From an uncultured Eubacteriales bacterium (GTDB taxonomy: Bacteria; Bacillota; Clostridia; Oscillospirales; Oscillospiraceae), in the NCBI GenBank assembly GCA_900552725.1, contig USAT01000011.1, forward strand, positions 1 to 30,114: a DNA stretch of 30,114 nt. The letters run 5' to 3'. Below are positions 17,126 to 23,573 of the stretch, piece by piece (the stretch's first letter is position 1; each line of letters opens with the position of its first letter). A program made the position numbers and the translations under genes. A model generated the notes under the pieces. That model had not been told where the DNA came from and made no database searches. It was given only the letters and a program-made list of their open reading frames with translations.

Positions 17126-18212
17126 GCAGCCGTTCCGTTACCTCGCGGCTCAGCTTCACGGCGCCGTAGAGATTCTTGGCGCTGCATCCGGCACGGCCGC
17201 CGCCGGCACAGGCGCAGGCACAGGCACAGGCGCAGCTGCTGGCGCAGGCACAGTGTCCCCCGCCGCCGAAGCCGCCGCCGCTAAACCCGCCGCCCCGGCT
17301 TCCGCCGCCAAAGCTGCTCCGGCTGCTGGAGCGGGGTCTGGGCTTGTGGGGCATGCCGACGCTGCCGGGACGGGGCTTGCCGTCAAGCCCGGCAGGGTAC
17401 CAGAGATGGTTGACGAACACATACCGGGTGCCGAAGCCGGGGGCGTAGCCGTCGCCCAGCTCCCGGAGGATCCACACCACCGCCCCAACGATGAAGATGG
17501 TGATGATCAGCGTCAGGAACAGGGCAGCCATGCTTGTGTCCTCGTCCTCGTCGTACCAGTCGTCGTAATCCACGTAGTCAACAGGCATGTTGTCGGCGCT
17601 GTAGGCCTGATCCAGCACGGTGGGCCAGTCGGCATACTGCACCACGATGTTCATGGTATCGCCGTGGCCCATATCCCGGGCCGAGATCACCATGCCGGTA
17701 TCGGTGACGGTCACGTCGCCCACGGCGTTGGACGTGCCGCCGAAATCACCGGTGACGCCGGCGGGATCGTTCCACGTCAGGGTCATCACGCCGATCTGCG
17801 CCTCGTCAAACCAGCCGGGGGTGTAGTCGTAGGATACCACATCGCCGTCCAGCGTGTACATGAACTCCTGCACCCACGAATAGGCAAAGGTGAAGGTCTC
17901 GCCGTCGTCATAGGCCCGGTCAAGGTAGACGTACATGTAGCTGTTGTCGTATTCCAGCCGTTCAATATTGTCGGTCAGGGCCGTCTCCTCCCGGATGGAG
18001 CCGTTGGGAACGCCGATCTTCAGCTCCTGCCCGTAGGGCAGGGACTCCAGGGCCGTCCACTCCAGCGAGACGGTCATGTTCAGGCTGCCGTCATCGGTAT
18101 TGGGGGTGACGGTGACGTCGTAGCGGTCGATATAGTCGTAGTCCGCCCAGGCGGCGACGCTGAGACACAGGGCAAGACCCAGGCCCAGCAGCAGCGTAAG
18201 AAGCTTTTTCAT
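17121..18212 (-). CDS. Membrane protein with extracytoplasmic domain and cytosolic Cys-Ala repeat tail; candidate radical SAM substrate
   Basis: This 363-residue protein has a signal peptide (1-23, cleavage expected after AWA), an extracytoplasmic beta-rich acidic domain (24-225), one transmembrane helix (228-250) and a basic/Ser/Gly-rich tail. The tail holds GGG repeats and then a Cys-Ala dipeptide repeat: Cys at 321, 323, 327, 329, 331, 333 and 335, with Cys343 in GRAGCS. By topology this tail is cytosolic. The overall build resembles secreted proteins of the DUF2207/TPM kind, but I cannot name a family. The ATG overlaps the stop of the radical SAM gene as ATGA and has AAGGAGGCGGCGGA before it. 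A much longer open frame upstream is the shadow of that gene. Function is unknown; the tail may be modified by the radical SAM enzyme or hold metal. Confidence 0.85.
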   Translation of the reverse strand: MKKLLTLLLGLGLALCLSVAAWADYDYIDRYDVTVTPNTDDGSLNMTVSLEWTALESLPYGQELKIGVPNGSIREETALTDNIERLEYDNSYMYVYLDRAYDDGETFTFAYSWVQEFMYTLDGDVVSYDYTPGWFDEAQIGVMTLTWNDPAGVTGDFGGTSNAVGDVTVTDTGMVISARDMGHGDTMNIVVQYADWPTVLDQAYSADNMPVDYVDYDDWYDEDEDTSMAALFLTLIITIFIVGAVVWILRELGDGYAPGFGTRYVFVNHLWYPAGLDGKPRPGSVGMPHKPRPRSSSRSSFGGGSRGGGFSGGGFGGGGHCACASSCACACACACAGGGRAGCSAKNLYGAVKLSREVTERLQ

Positions 18213-19588
18213 TCCGCCGCCTCCTTTCCCCGCAGCTGGCAGAGGTGATCCATCTTCACGCTCTCCGCCCGGATGGCGGCGCAGCGGGGATCGTTCCAGA
18301 TATCCTTCCAGTCGTCGTGGAGCAGGTCGCCCAGCGGCGCATCGGACAGCCAGCTCTGGCAGGGCACCACCTTGCCGTCCGGCGTTACCGCCATGTTGGA
18401 GAGACACGCGCCGCAGCTGGGGATCAGGCTCAGGCCCAGCTCACGCAGCGTCTCCTCATCCAGCCAGCCGGGGGAGGTGAAGTCCAGCTCCATGCCCAGC
18501 TCCCGTGCCGTCTCCACCGCCTGACGGAGGATGTCCGTCAGCTCGTCGGGGGTCAGGGCGGTGGCCCGGCTCTCCTGTCCGCAGGCGCTGCCGGAGGGGA
18601 TCAGGCCGGAGCAGGTGGCATACCGCACGCCCAGACTGTGGGCAAAGCGCAGCGTGTCGGCATAGTGGGTATTGAGGGAGCACAGGGGCGTGTTCACCGA
18701 TACGATGAGCCCCGCCTCCACCGCGTGGCGGATGCCCTGCACCGTGTCGTTGAAGCCGTTGACGCCCACCAGCTGGTTGTGGATGTTGCCCTCGGCGCTG
18801 TACAGGGTCACCTGCACGCTGTCAAGGCTGGCATCGTAAAGCCCGGCGCACAGCTCCGGCGTCAGGGCCCGGCCATTGGTATTCAGGCGGGTGACGAACC
18901 ACTCCGCCGCGCGCACCAGCTCCACCAGATCGCTCCGCAGGGTCGGCTCACCGCCGGTAAAGGTCACCTGCGGGATGTTGGCCCTGCGCAGAAGCTCCAG
19001 CGCGGTTTTCCACTGCTCGGTGGATAACTCCGGCGTTTCGCCCATGGGCTGGCCCGCGGCGTAGCAGTGCAGGCACTTCTGGTTGCAGTGCCACGCGCCG
19101 TCCTTCTCCATGGCGCTGACCATCAGATCCATCCGGTGGGGCGCGGTCATTTCCGGCGCGTAGTCCGCCAGGGACAGCAGCGCCACCTCCGCCTCCGGCT
19201 CACGGCCCTGGGCGATGGCGATCAGGCTGGTCAGCATCAGGTGCATGTCGGCGGCCAGCGTCTGCCGCCTGGTGCGGGGATAGGTGCGGTGGGTCTCCTC
19301 CACCGCCGCCGTCAGCAGGGCCTCCCACTGGCGCTCCTCCAGCTCCTGACCCTCGTAGGCCTGGAGCTGATCCATCAGGTTGGCCAGCAGGATCGCCCAG
19401 CTGAGATTCAGCGGCACCAGCGACGCGCCGTTGAGCAGCAGCAGAAACGGCGTGTCCGGCCCGTCGTCCTTGGGCGGTATCATGTGGATGCGCACCACGC
19501 CGGGGCCCTTGGGATCCAGCGTAATGTGGCGCACGAAGTCCAGATGGGCGCGGCGATAGCGCCGCTCCCGGAATGTCATATGTTTCAT
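18209..19588 (-). CDS. Radical SAM/SPASM-type maturase
   Basis: This 459-residue enzyme has the radical SAM cluster motif CNQKCLHC (Cys168, Cys172, Cys175), the TFTGGEPTLR motif that binds SAM, and a C-terminal Cys-rich SPASM-like region (SCGACL, then VVPCQSW, DPRC and HLCQL). The first 160 residues form an added domain; LNGASLVPLNLSWAILL followed by helices recalls a PqqD-like peptide-binding domain, but this is a weak match by eye. Enzymes of this build modify ribosomally made peptides and proteins. The gene has its own promoter and is coupled to the Cys-Ala protein, the obvious candidate substrate. The ATG at 19588 has AGGAGG five bases upstream; 17 earlier codons are open but lie in the leader. 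Confidence 0.88.
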   Translation of the reverse strand: MKHMTFRERRYRRAHLDFVRHITLDPKGPGVVRIHMIPPKDDGPDTPFLLLLNGASLVPLNLSWAILLANLMDQLQAYEGQELEERQWEALLTAAVEETHRTYPRTRRQTLAADMHLMLTSLIAIAQGREPEAEVALLSLADYAPEMTAPHRMDLMVSAMEKDGAWHCNQKCLHCYAAGQPMGETPELSTEQWKTALELLRRANIPQVTFTGGEPTLRSDLVELVRAAEWFVTRLNTNGRALTPELCAGLYDASLDSVQVTLYSAEGNIHNQLVGVNGFNDTVQGIRHAVEAGLIVSVNTPLCSLNTHYADTLRFAHSLGVRYATCSGLIPSGSACGQESRATALTPDELTDILRQAVETARELGMELDFTSPGWLDEETLRELGLSLIPSCGACLSNMAVTPDGKVVPCQSWLSDAPLGDLLHDDWKDIWNDPRCAAIRAESVKMDHLCQLRGKEAAE

Positions 19589-19601
19589 AGGTTCCTCCTG
19601 T

Positions 19602-19618
19602 GGGGCGTTATGCGCCCC
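19602..19618 (-). other. Leader hairpin before the radical SAM ribosome binding site
   Basis: A GGGGCG/CGCCCC stem with a 5-base loop lies between the predicted transcript start and the AGGAGG. It has no T-tract and leaves the ribosome binding site free. Confidence 0.5.
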
Positions 19619-19627
19619 GGTGATGTC

Positions 19628-19656
19628 AGCATACCACACAATGGGGAAAATGACAA
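19628..19656 (-). promoter_or_regulatory. Promoter of the radical SAM / Cys-Ala operon
   Basis: On the minus strand TTGTCA and TATGCT are 17 bases apart, with an extended TGG before the -10. It lies just after the terminator of the divIC unit, so the two-gene operon is transcribed independently. Confidence 0.75.
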
Positions 19657-19660
19657 ATAG

Positions 19661-19687
19661 AAAAGAGACGGCGCAGCCGTCTCTTTT
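19661..19687 (-). terminator. Terminator of the rqcP-yabPQ-divIC unit
   Basis: A perfect AAAAGAGACGGC stem with a 3-base loop overlaps the divIC stop codon and ends in TTTTCTATTT on the minus strand. The A/T-rich flanks would also terminate plus-strand transcripts. Confidence 0.88.
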
Positions 19688-19989
19688 TAGTCATTCACAT
19701 CGTAAAAAATCCGTTCGCCCTCGTCGGCCAGGCCCAGCAGATCACGAGCCAGGGCCTTGATAAAGCTCTCGTCGCCCTTTTTCTCCAGGTCGGAGCGCAG
19801 GGCGTCATTCTCCTGCTGCTGTTGGGTCAGCTGCTGGGACAGGGCAGCCTCCTCCTGGCGGGCCACCTTCAGCTGCTGATAGACCCTGACGATCTGGATC
19901 CCCAGCACCGCCACCAGCACCGCGATCACCAGCAGCACCATGGTGCCGGGGCGCTTCTTTGTTTTCTTTTGTCTCTTCTCCCGCGCCAT
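19687..19989 (-). CDS. divIC: Septum formation initiator DivIC/FtsB, internal start within the yabQ frame
   Basis: This 100-residue bitopic division protein pairs with FtsL/DivIB in the divisome. It has a basic cytosolic N-terminus (MAREKRQKKTKKRPG), one transmembrane helix (about 16-36), a coiled coil rich in Gln/Glu (40-75) and a C-terminal ALARDLLGLADEGERIFYDV motif typical of the family. The ATG at 19989 is preceded by AAGGGAGG with a 7-base gap, which supports independent initiation. A possible weak promoter (TACAAT at 20057-20062, poor -35) lies inside the upstream frame. Since division needs DivIC in growing cells while YabQ is a sporulation protein, separate initiation is likely. Confidence 0.82.
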   Translation of the reverse strand: MAREKRQKKTKKRPGTMVLLVIAVLVAVLGIQIVRVYQQLKVARQEEAALSQQLTQQQQENDALRSDLEKKGDESFIKALARDLLGLADEGERIFYDVND

Positions 19990-20481
19990 GGGGCGGCCTC
20001 CCTTCTGCTGCGGCGTTTTTTCCTTGGAATGGTGAGACTTCCACCCATCCACCCTTATTGTAGCGCACTTTACGCAAAAAGAAAAGCCCTTTTTGACGGC
20101 GGCGGCCCATTTTTTTATGAGCCGCCCCAGAAGTGCCAGGGGCGACCACAGCAGGCGGCCCGTCTCCCGCAGGGACGCGGCCCAGAAGTCCCACACGGGC
20201 CGCAGCAGCGGCGACAGCAGCAGAAACCACAGCACCGCGCCCAGCAGCATACCGGTGAGCATATAGAGCCGCAGCTCGCCGCCGCCCACCACCAGGGCCA
20301 GCCACAGCAGCCCCACGCCCAGCAGCAGCGCGAACAGGGCGTCCAGCAGATGGGTCAGCCGCCGGTCGCGGCGGTCCAGAAAGCGAAGGGCGCGCAGCGC
20401 GTCGTATATCAGTCCGCCTGCCGCCCCCAGGGCCATCGACGCGCCCAGCTGCTGCAGCTGGGCGGAGACGTAGTTTTCCAT
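19687..20481 (-). CDS. yabQ: YabQ spore cortex protein read in frame into DivIC/FtsB
   Basis: The frame encodes 264 residues. Residues 1-130 are YabQ: an N-terminal LGAAGGLIYDALRALR motif and several hydrophobic helices (about 45-65, 70-92). YabQ is a mother-cell membrane protein needed for spore cortex formation in B. subtilis. No stop separates it from residues 165-264, which form a complete DivIC/FtsB. The joining stretch (about 135-164, FCVKCATIRVDGWK onward) looks like translated leader DNA and includes a GGGAGG site before Met165. Either a true fusion is made, or two overlapping products, or both. The ATG shares one base with the yabP stop. Normally yabQ and divIC are separate genes. 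Confidence 0.85.
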   Translation of the reverse strand: MENYVSAQLQQLGASMALGAAGGLIYDALRALRFLDRRDRRLTHLLDALFALLLGVGLLWLALVVGGGELRLYMLTGMLLGAVLWFLLLSPLLRPVWDFWAASLRETGRLLWSPLALLGRLIKKWAAAVKKGFSFCVKCATIRVDGWKSHHSKEKTPQQKGGRPMAREKRQKKTKKRPGTMVLLVIAVLVAVLGIQIVRVYQQLKVARQEEAALSQQLTQQQQENDALRSDLEKKGDESFIKALARDLLGLADEGERIFYDVND

Positions 20482-20768
20482 CAGGCAAACAGCCGGCTGA
20501 ACAGGCCGCCGCCGCGGCTGGGCTGCTCCTCCTCGTAGTTGATGCCGTCGATGCGGCCGTCCACATGCAGCTCGCCGCCATCCAGGCTCAGCTTGCCGAT
20601 GTGCAGCGCCTCGCCGGTGATCACCAGCGTTCCGGCGCAGGTGGACATGACGATGCAGCTCTCGTCGAACCGCTCCACGTCCTCCACGCCGGATACGGTC
20701 AGCTTCTCCCGGCCCTCCAGCGTCAGCCGGTGGTACAGGCCCGGGTTATTGTTGGTCTCATATGCCAA
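20481..20768 (-). CDS. yabP: Sporulation protein YabP
   Basis: This is a small (95-residue) YabP/YqfC-family protein: HRLTLEGREKLTVSGVEDVERFDE, then GTLVITGEALHIGKLSLDGGELHVDGRID. It is made in the mother cell under sigma-E in B. subtilis and sits in the order rqcP-yabP-yabQ-divIC there too. The TTG at 20766-20768 gives MAYETNN, as in relatives, with AGAGGG eight bases upstream. A GTG three codons earlier would overlap the ribosome binding site and is less likely. It shares one base with yabQ. Confidence 0.88.
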   Translation of the reverse strand: MAYETNNNPGLYHRLTLEGREKLTVSGVEDVERFDESCIVMSTCAGTLVITGEALHIGKLSLDGGELHVDGRIDGINYEEEQPSRGGGLFSRLFA

Positions 20769-20774
20769 AAGAAA

Positions 20775-20816
20775 CACCCTCTCCTACAAAGCGTTACTGC
20801 ATTGTATGAGAGGGTG
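20775..20816 (-). promoter_or_regulatory. Stem that hides the yabP ribosome binding site in read-through mRNA
   Basis: CACCCTCTC (20808-20816) is perfectly complementary to GAGAGGGTG (20775-20783) across a 24-base loop. The second arm includes the yabP ribosome binding site. The first arm lies upstream of the start predicted for the sigma-E-type promoter, so only transcripts coming from rqcP can form the stem. This is an inference from position. Confidence 0.5.
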
Positions 20817-20829
20817 CGGTATTTTATAA
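20801..20829 (-). promoter_or_regulatory. Sigma-E-type promoter of yabP-yabQ
   Basis: On the minus strand CATACAAT matches the sigma-E -10 consensus exactly, 14 bases after TTATAAA, an acceptable -35. The -35 overlaps the rqcP stop codon. Sigma-E control of yabP-yabQ is known in B. subtilis. Confidence 0.65.
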
Positions 20830-21078
20830 CGTCTTGTCCGTGGTTTCCCGGTACATGGCGGCGGCGTCGGCCTTGCCCACATTGTCGGCCACCGACAGAA
20901 CCTCCACCGACAGGGCCTTCTGGCCGAAGCGGATGGTGATCACGTCGCCCACCTTCACGTCGTAGGAGGCCCGGGCCACCCGTCCGTTGACGGTGACCCG
21001 CTCATTGTCGCAGGCCTCGTTGGCCACGGTGCGCCGCTTGATGAGGCGGCTGACCTTCAGGTATTTGTCCAGTCTCAT
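20824..21078 (-). CDS. rqcP: S4-domain RNA-binding protein RqcP/YabO
   Basis: This 84-residue S4-domain protein reads MRLDKYLKVSRLIKRRTVANEACDN, then VTVNGRVARASYDVKVGDVITI, the RqcP/YabO (Hsp15-like) pattern. In B. subtilis it binds the stalled 50S subunit and helps RqcH add alanine tails in ribosome quality control. The start ATG has AAGGAGG seven bases upstream; 21 earlier codons are open but come from the terminator hairpin. A strong terminator ends six bases before the ribosome binding site, so expression depends on read-through from hup or an unseen promoter. Confidence 0.93.
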   Translation of the reverse strand: MRLDKYLKVSRLIKRRTVANEACDNERVTVNGRVARASYDVKVGDVITIRFGQKALSVEVLSVADNVGKADAAAMYRETTDKTL

Positions 21079-21098
21079 GGTGTGTCCTCCTTGGGGGT

Positions 21099-21131
21099 AA
21101 AAAGAAAAGCGGCAGCGCCGCTTCTCTTTTT
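21099..21131 (-). terminator. Terminator hairpin directly before rqcP
   Basis: On the minus strand AAAAAGAGAAGCGGC pairs with GCCGCTTTTCTTTTT (15 bp, one G-U, 3-base loop). The paired 3' arm provides the T-run. It follows repeat copy B and stops just before the rqcP ribosome binding site. Confidence 0.82.
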
Positions 21132-21150
21132 CAATAAACAATAGCCTCGC

Positions 21151-21343
21151 AAGCCTCGCAGAGTTCGCGTCCGCGCCGTGGAGCGAAGCGGAACAAGTAC
21201 CCTTGGGGTACAGGCGCGAAAAATTGCGATCATTTTTCGCCGCGACATGTGCGTGGCGAAAAATACATCTCGCCCCGCCAGTGCCAAAGGCGCGCAGCGG
21301 GGTGCAGGCCTTTTGGCAACAAAATCGCAGATTTTGTGCCAGG
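21151..21343 (-). repeat. Structured intergenic repeat, copy B
   Basis: This is the longest of the three copies, read on the minus strand from just after the hup stop codon. It has the same first stem (TGGC-ACAAAATC with GATTTTGT-T-GCCA), a CCCCGC/GCGGGG second stem in place of CGGCCC/GGGCCG, the TTTTTCGCC/GGCGAAAAA stem around CATGTCG, and the GAACTCTGCGAGGCTT end. The fourth stem is enlarged by an insertion with its own GTACCC/GGGTAC hairpin. The end GCGAGGCT is duplicated just outside. Confidence 0.88.
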
Positions 21344-21348
21344 AGTTT

Positions 21349-21621
21349 TTACTTGATGGCGTCCTTCAGCGCCTTGCCGGCCTTGAAAGTGGGGATCTTG
21401 GCGGCGGCGATGGTGACGGGCTCCTTGGTGCGGGGATTCAGGCCGGTACGCTCGGCGCGGTGCTTCACCTCGAAAGAGCCAAAGCCCACCAGCTGCACCT
21501 TCTCCTCGGTCTTCAGACCCTCGGTGATGGCGGACAGGGTGGCGTTGACAGCGGCCTCGGCAGCCTTCTTGGACAGACCGGCCTTCTCGGCGACGGCATT
21601 GATCAGTTCGGTTTTATTCAT
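21349..21621 (-). CDS. hup: DNA-binding protein HU
   Basis: This 90-residue histone-like protein dimerises and bends DNA without strict sequence preference. Hallmarks are MNKTELINAVAEKAGLSKK, VGFGSFEVKHRAERTGLNPRT with the arm that enters the minor groove, and the PTFKAGKALKDA ending. The start has AGGAGG eight bases upstream. Its own promoter lies about 110 bases upstream. Its position between yabM and rqcP matches the cluster in related Clostridia. Repeat copy B starts within seven bases of its stop. Confidence 0.97.
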   Translation of the reverse strand: MNKTELINAVAEKAGLSKKAAEAAVNATLSAITEGLKTEEKVQLVGFGSFEVKHRAERTGLNPRTKEPVTIAAAKIPTFKAGKALKDAIK

Positions 21622-21727
21622 GGGTATTTCCTCCTAAATTTTTTTCATTGGTAGAACCATATCCTAAAACGAAGCATATCCGCATTAAGAACAGAGAAAG
21701 TGCCTTTCAGGGAAAGGCGCAATAGAA

Positions 21728-21756
21728 AATTTACCATATTTGCCGCCTGTTTGCAA
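21728..21756 (-). promoter_or_regulatory. Promoter of hup
   Basis: On the minus strand TTGCAA and TAAATT are 17 bases apart with an extended TGG. A GCCTTTC/GAAAGGC hairpin (21702-21718) follows in the leader of roughly 100 nt. Confidence 0.72.
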
Positions 21757-21783
21757 GCCTTTTTACACAGAAAACGCAAAAAA

Positions 21784-23361
21784 TCACCGCAGATGCAGGC
21801 GCTGGACCCATTTTTCCCCCTTTTTGAAGTGCCGGAGGTCATCGGCGGTCACCGCGCCCAGGGCAAGGGCCAGGATCACATACACCGCCGCCGCTGCGGC
21901 AATGGCGGCCACGGCTGCCAGATTCTGGGAGACATGGGCGGCCAGCAGTCCGTAGGCGGAGCGGGCGGCCAGCGCCATCACGACGGTACACAGGCCCGGC
22001 CGCCACAGGCAGCGGAAGAAGTCCACCTGCCCCTTCATACAGCGGTGGACGGCGATCATATTCAGCACCACGATCAGGGCGTAGCTGTACAGCGTACCCA
22101 CCGGCGCGCCCCGGATGCCCATGTCGGGGTTGCCCACCATCAGATAGTTGGTGACGATCTTCAGCACGCCGCCGGCCAGCAGCGTCCAGATGGGGACGCT
22201 CTCCCTGCCGTTGGCCTGCAGAATACCGTTGGTCACCACCATCAGGCACACGAAGATGCTGGCGATGCCCAGCACCGTCAGGTGATAGGCGGCGGCCTGG
22301 GCCGTCTCCGGCACGGCGGGATAGAGAAGCTGCAGGATAGGCCCGGCCAGCACGCTGAGGCCCGCTCCCATGGGGAAGGCCAGCAGCGCCGTGATCCGCA
22401 GGGCCGAGGCGGTGAGCCGCCCGGCGGCGGCCTCGTCATGCCGGGCCTTAGCCTGGGTGATGGCGGGGATCAGGGATACGGACAGGGGATAGATGAACGA
22501 CGGCGGCAGTACGAACAGCGTCATGCCGAAGGTGTACTGGCCGTACAGCTCCGCGGCGGCCTTGGCGGAAAGGCCCAGGCGGGATTGCAGCGTGCCCAGC
22601 ACCAGGGACTGATCCAACAGGGTCATCAGGCTCATGGCCCCGCCCGCCACGGTGATGGGGACGCCGATCTTCAGAAGCTGCCGCAGGGTCTCGCCTGTCG
22701 GCTCCACCGGGCCGCCATGCTGGCGGGGGCAGCGGTGCAGCGCCCACAGCAGGAACAGAAAGCCCAGCGCCGTGCCGCAGGTGACGCCCGCGATGGCGCC
22801 GGCTGCGCCGGTCTCCGGCGCGGCGCCGCTGCGGAGCAGGAACCAGCACAGTCCCAATCCCACCACCAGCTTGCAGGCGGATTCGATGACCTGGCTGATG
22901 GCGGTGGGGGTCATGTCGCCCAGCCCCTGGGTATAGCCCCGGATGGCGGAGGTCAGGCACACGCACAGCACCGACGGGGCCAGCACCCGGATGGCGGCAG
23001 CCGCCATGGAATCGTGGAGTGCGTTTGCCATGGCCTCCGGCAGGCAGAACATCAGCGCCGAAAACAGCAGGCCCACACCGCCCAGCAGCGCCAGCGCGCA
23101 GCGGAATACCTGCCGGGCCTGGTCGTGGCGGCCCAGTGTCTCCGAGCGTGCCACCAGCCGTGAGGCGGCCAGGGGCAGTCCCGCCGTGGACAGCATCAGC
23201 AGAAGATTATAGACGTTATAGGCGGCGTAAAAGTGGGCCATGCCCTGGCTGTCCAGCAGGTTGCCCAGCGGGATCTTGTACAGGGCGCCCAGCACCTTGG
23301 TGACGGCCACCGCGCCCGCCAGAATGGCCGCGCCGCTCAAAAAGCTCTGTTTACGCTGCAA
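21784..23361 (-). CDS. yabM: Polysaccharide/lipid flippase of the SpoVB/YabM/MurJ superfamily
   Basis: This 525-residue, strongly hydrophobic MOP-superfamily exporter has about 14 predicted membrane helices. It begins KQSFLSGAAILAGAVAVTKVLGALYKIPLGNLL, the characteristic SpoVB/YabM opening, which moves lipid-linked cell wall precursors across the membrane. The start is TTG, with GGAGG seven bases upstream and no ATG nearby. It heads the yabM-hup-rqcP-yabP-yabQ-divIC series, though mazG, often next in other species, is absent here. A 13-base homopolymer lies about 44 bases upstream. Confidence 0.9.
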   Translation of the reverse strand: MQRKQSFLSGAAILAGAVAVTKVLGALYKIPLGNLLDSQGMAHFYAAYNVYNLLLMLSTAGLPLAASRLVARSETLGRHDQARQVFRCALALLGGVGLLFSALMFCLPEAMANALHDSMAAAAIRVLAPSVLCVCLTSAIRGYTQGLGDMTPTAISQVIESACKLVVGLGLCWFLLRSGAAPETGAAGAIAGVTCGTALGFLFLLWALHRCPRQHGGPVEPTGETLRQLLKIGVPITVAGGAMSLMTLLDQSLVLGTLQSRLGLSAKAAAELYGQYTFGMTLFVLPPSFIYPLSVSLIPAITQAKARHDEAAAGRLTASALRITALLAFPMGAGLSVLAGPILQLLYPAVPETAQAAAYHLTVLGIASIFVCLMVVTNGILQANGRESVPIWTLLAGGVLKIVTNYLMVGNPDMGIRGAPVGTLYSYALIVVLNMIAVHRCMKGQVDFFRCLWRPGLCTVVMALAARSAYGLLAAHVSQNLAAVAAIAAAAAVYVILALALGAVTADDLRHFKKGEKWVQRLHLR

Positions 23362-23404
23362 GCCGTCACCTCCTTGTTTTGGATAAGAACATGCGCAATA
23401 TTTT

Positions 23405-23417
23405 GGGGGGGGGGGGG
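23405..23417. repeat. Poly-G tract of 13 bases
   Basis: Thirteen consecutive G (C on the minus strand) stand in the leader region of the yabM gene. Such tracts are prone to slippage and to sequencing error. Confidence 0.9.
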
Positions 23418-23466
23418 CGGCGTCCCCGACGCCCCGCGCGGTGAACCGACGGGTACGGCAGTTGGT

Positions 23467-23553
23467 GCGTAGGGGAGGGGTTCTACCCCTCCCACTCGGT
23501 TTACGATGGCGTTTCCGTTGAACGACGGGCGGGGTAGAACCCCGCCCCTACGC
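23467..23553. repeat. Paired inverted hairpin repeat
   Basis: Two 27-base arms (23467-23493 and 23527-23553) are inverted copies of each other with two differences. Each arm is itself a hairpin with a 5-base TTCTA/TAGAA loop: GGGAGGGG/CCCCTCCC in the first, GGGCGGGG/CCCCGCCC in the second. The two differences are compensatory within each hairpin. TGTCATTCCGAGCG (minus strand) adjoins the second arm, a string common in dispersed clostridial repeats. The rest of the 212-base gap between hemZ and yabM holds a GGCGTC/GACGCC hairpin beside the poly-G. Confidence 0.8.
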
Positions 23554-23573
23554 TCGGAATGACAGAAACCCTC

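Noticed and set aside
17205..17252. Cys-Ala coding stretch as a simple DNA repeat or CRISPR-like array
   Set aside because: The 6-base unit is in frame with a protein that has a signal peptide, TM helix and good start. No spacers are present.
20057..20085. Internal promoter for divIC inside yabQ
   Set aside because: TACAAT is good, but the -35 (TTTTCT) is poor and there is no extended -10. It is kept only as a possibility in the divIC entry.
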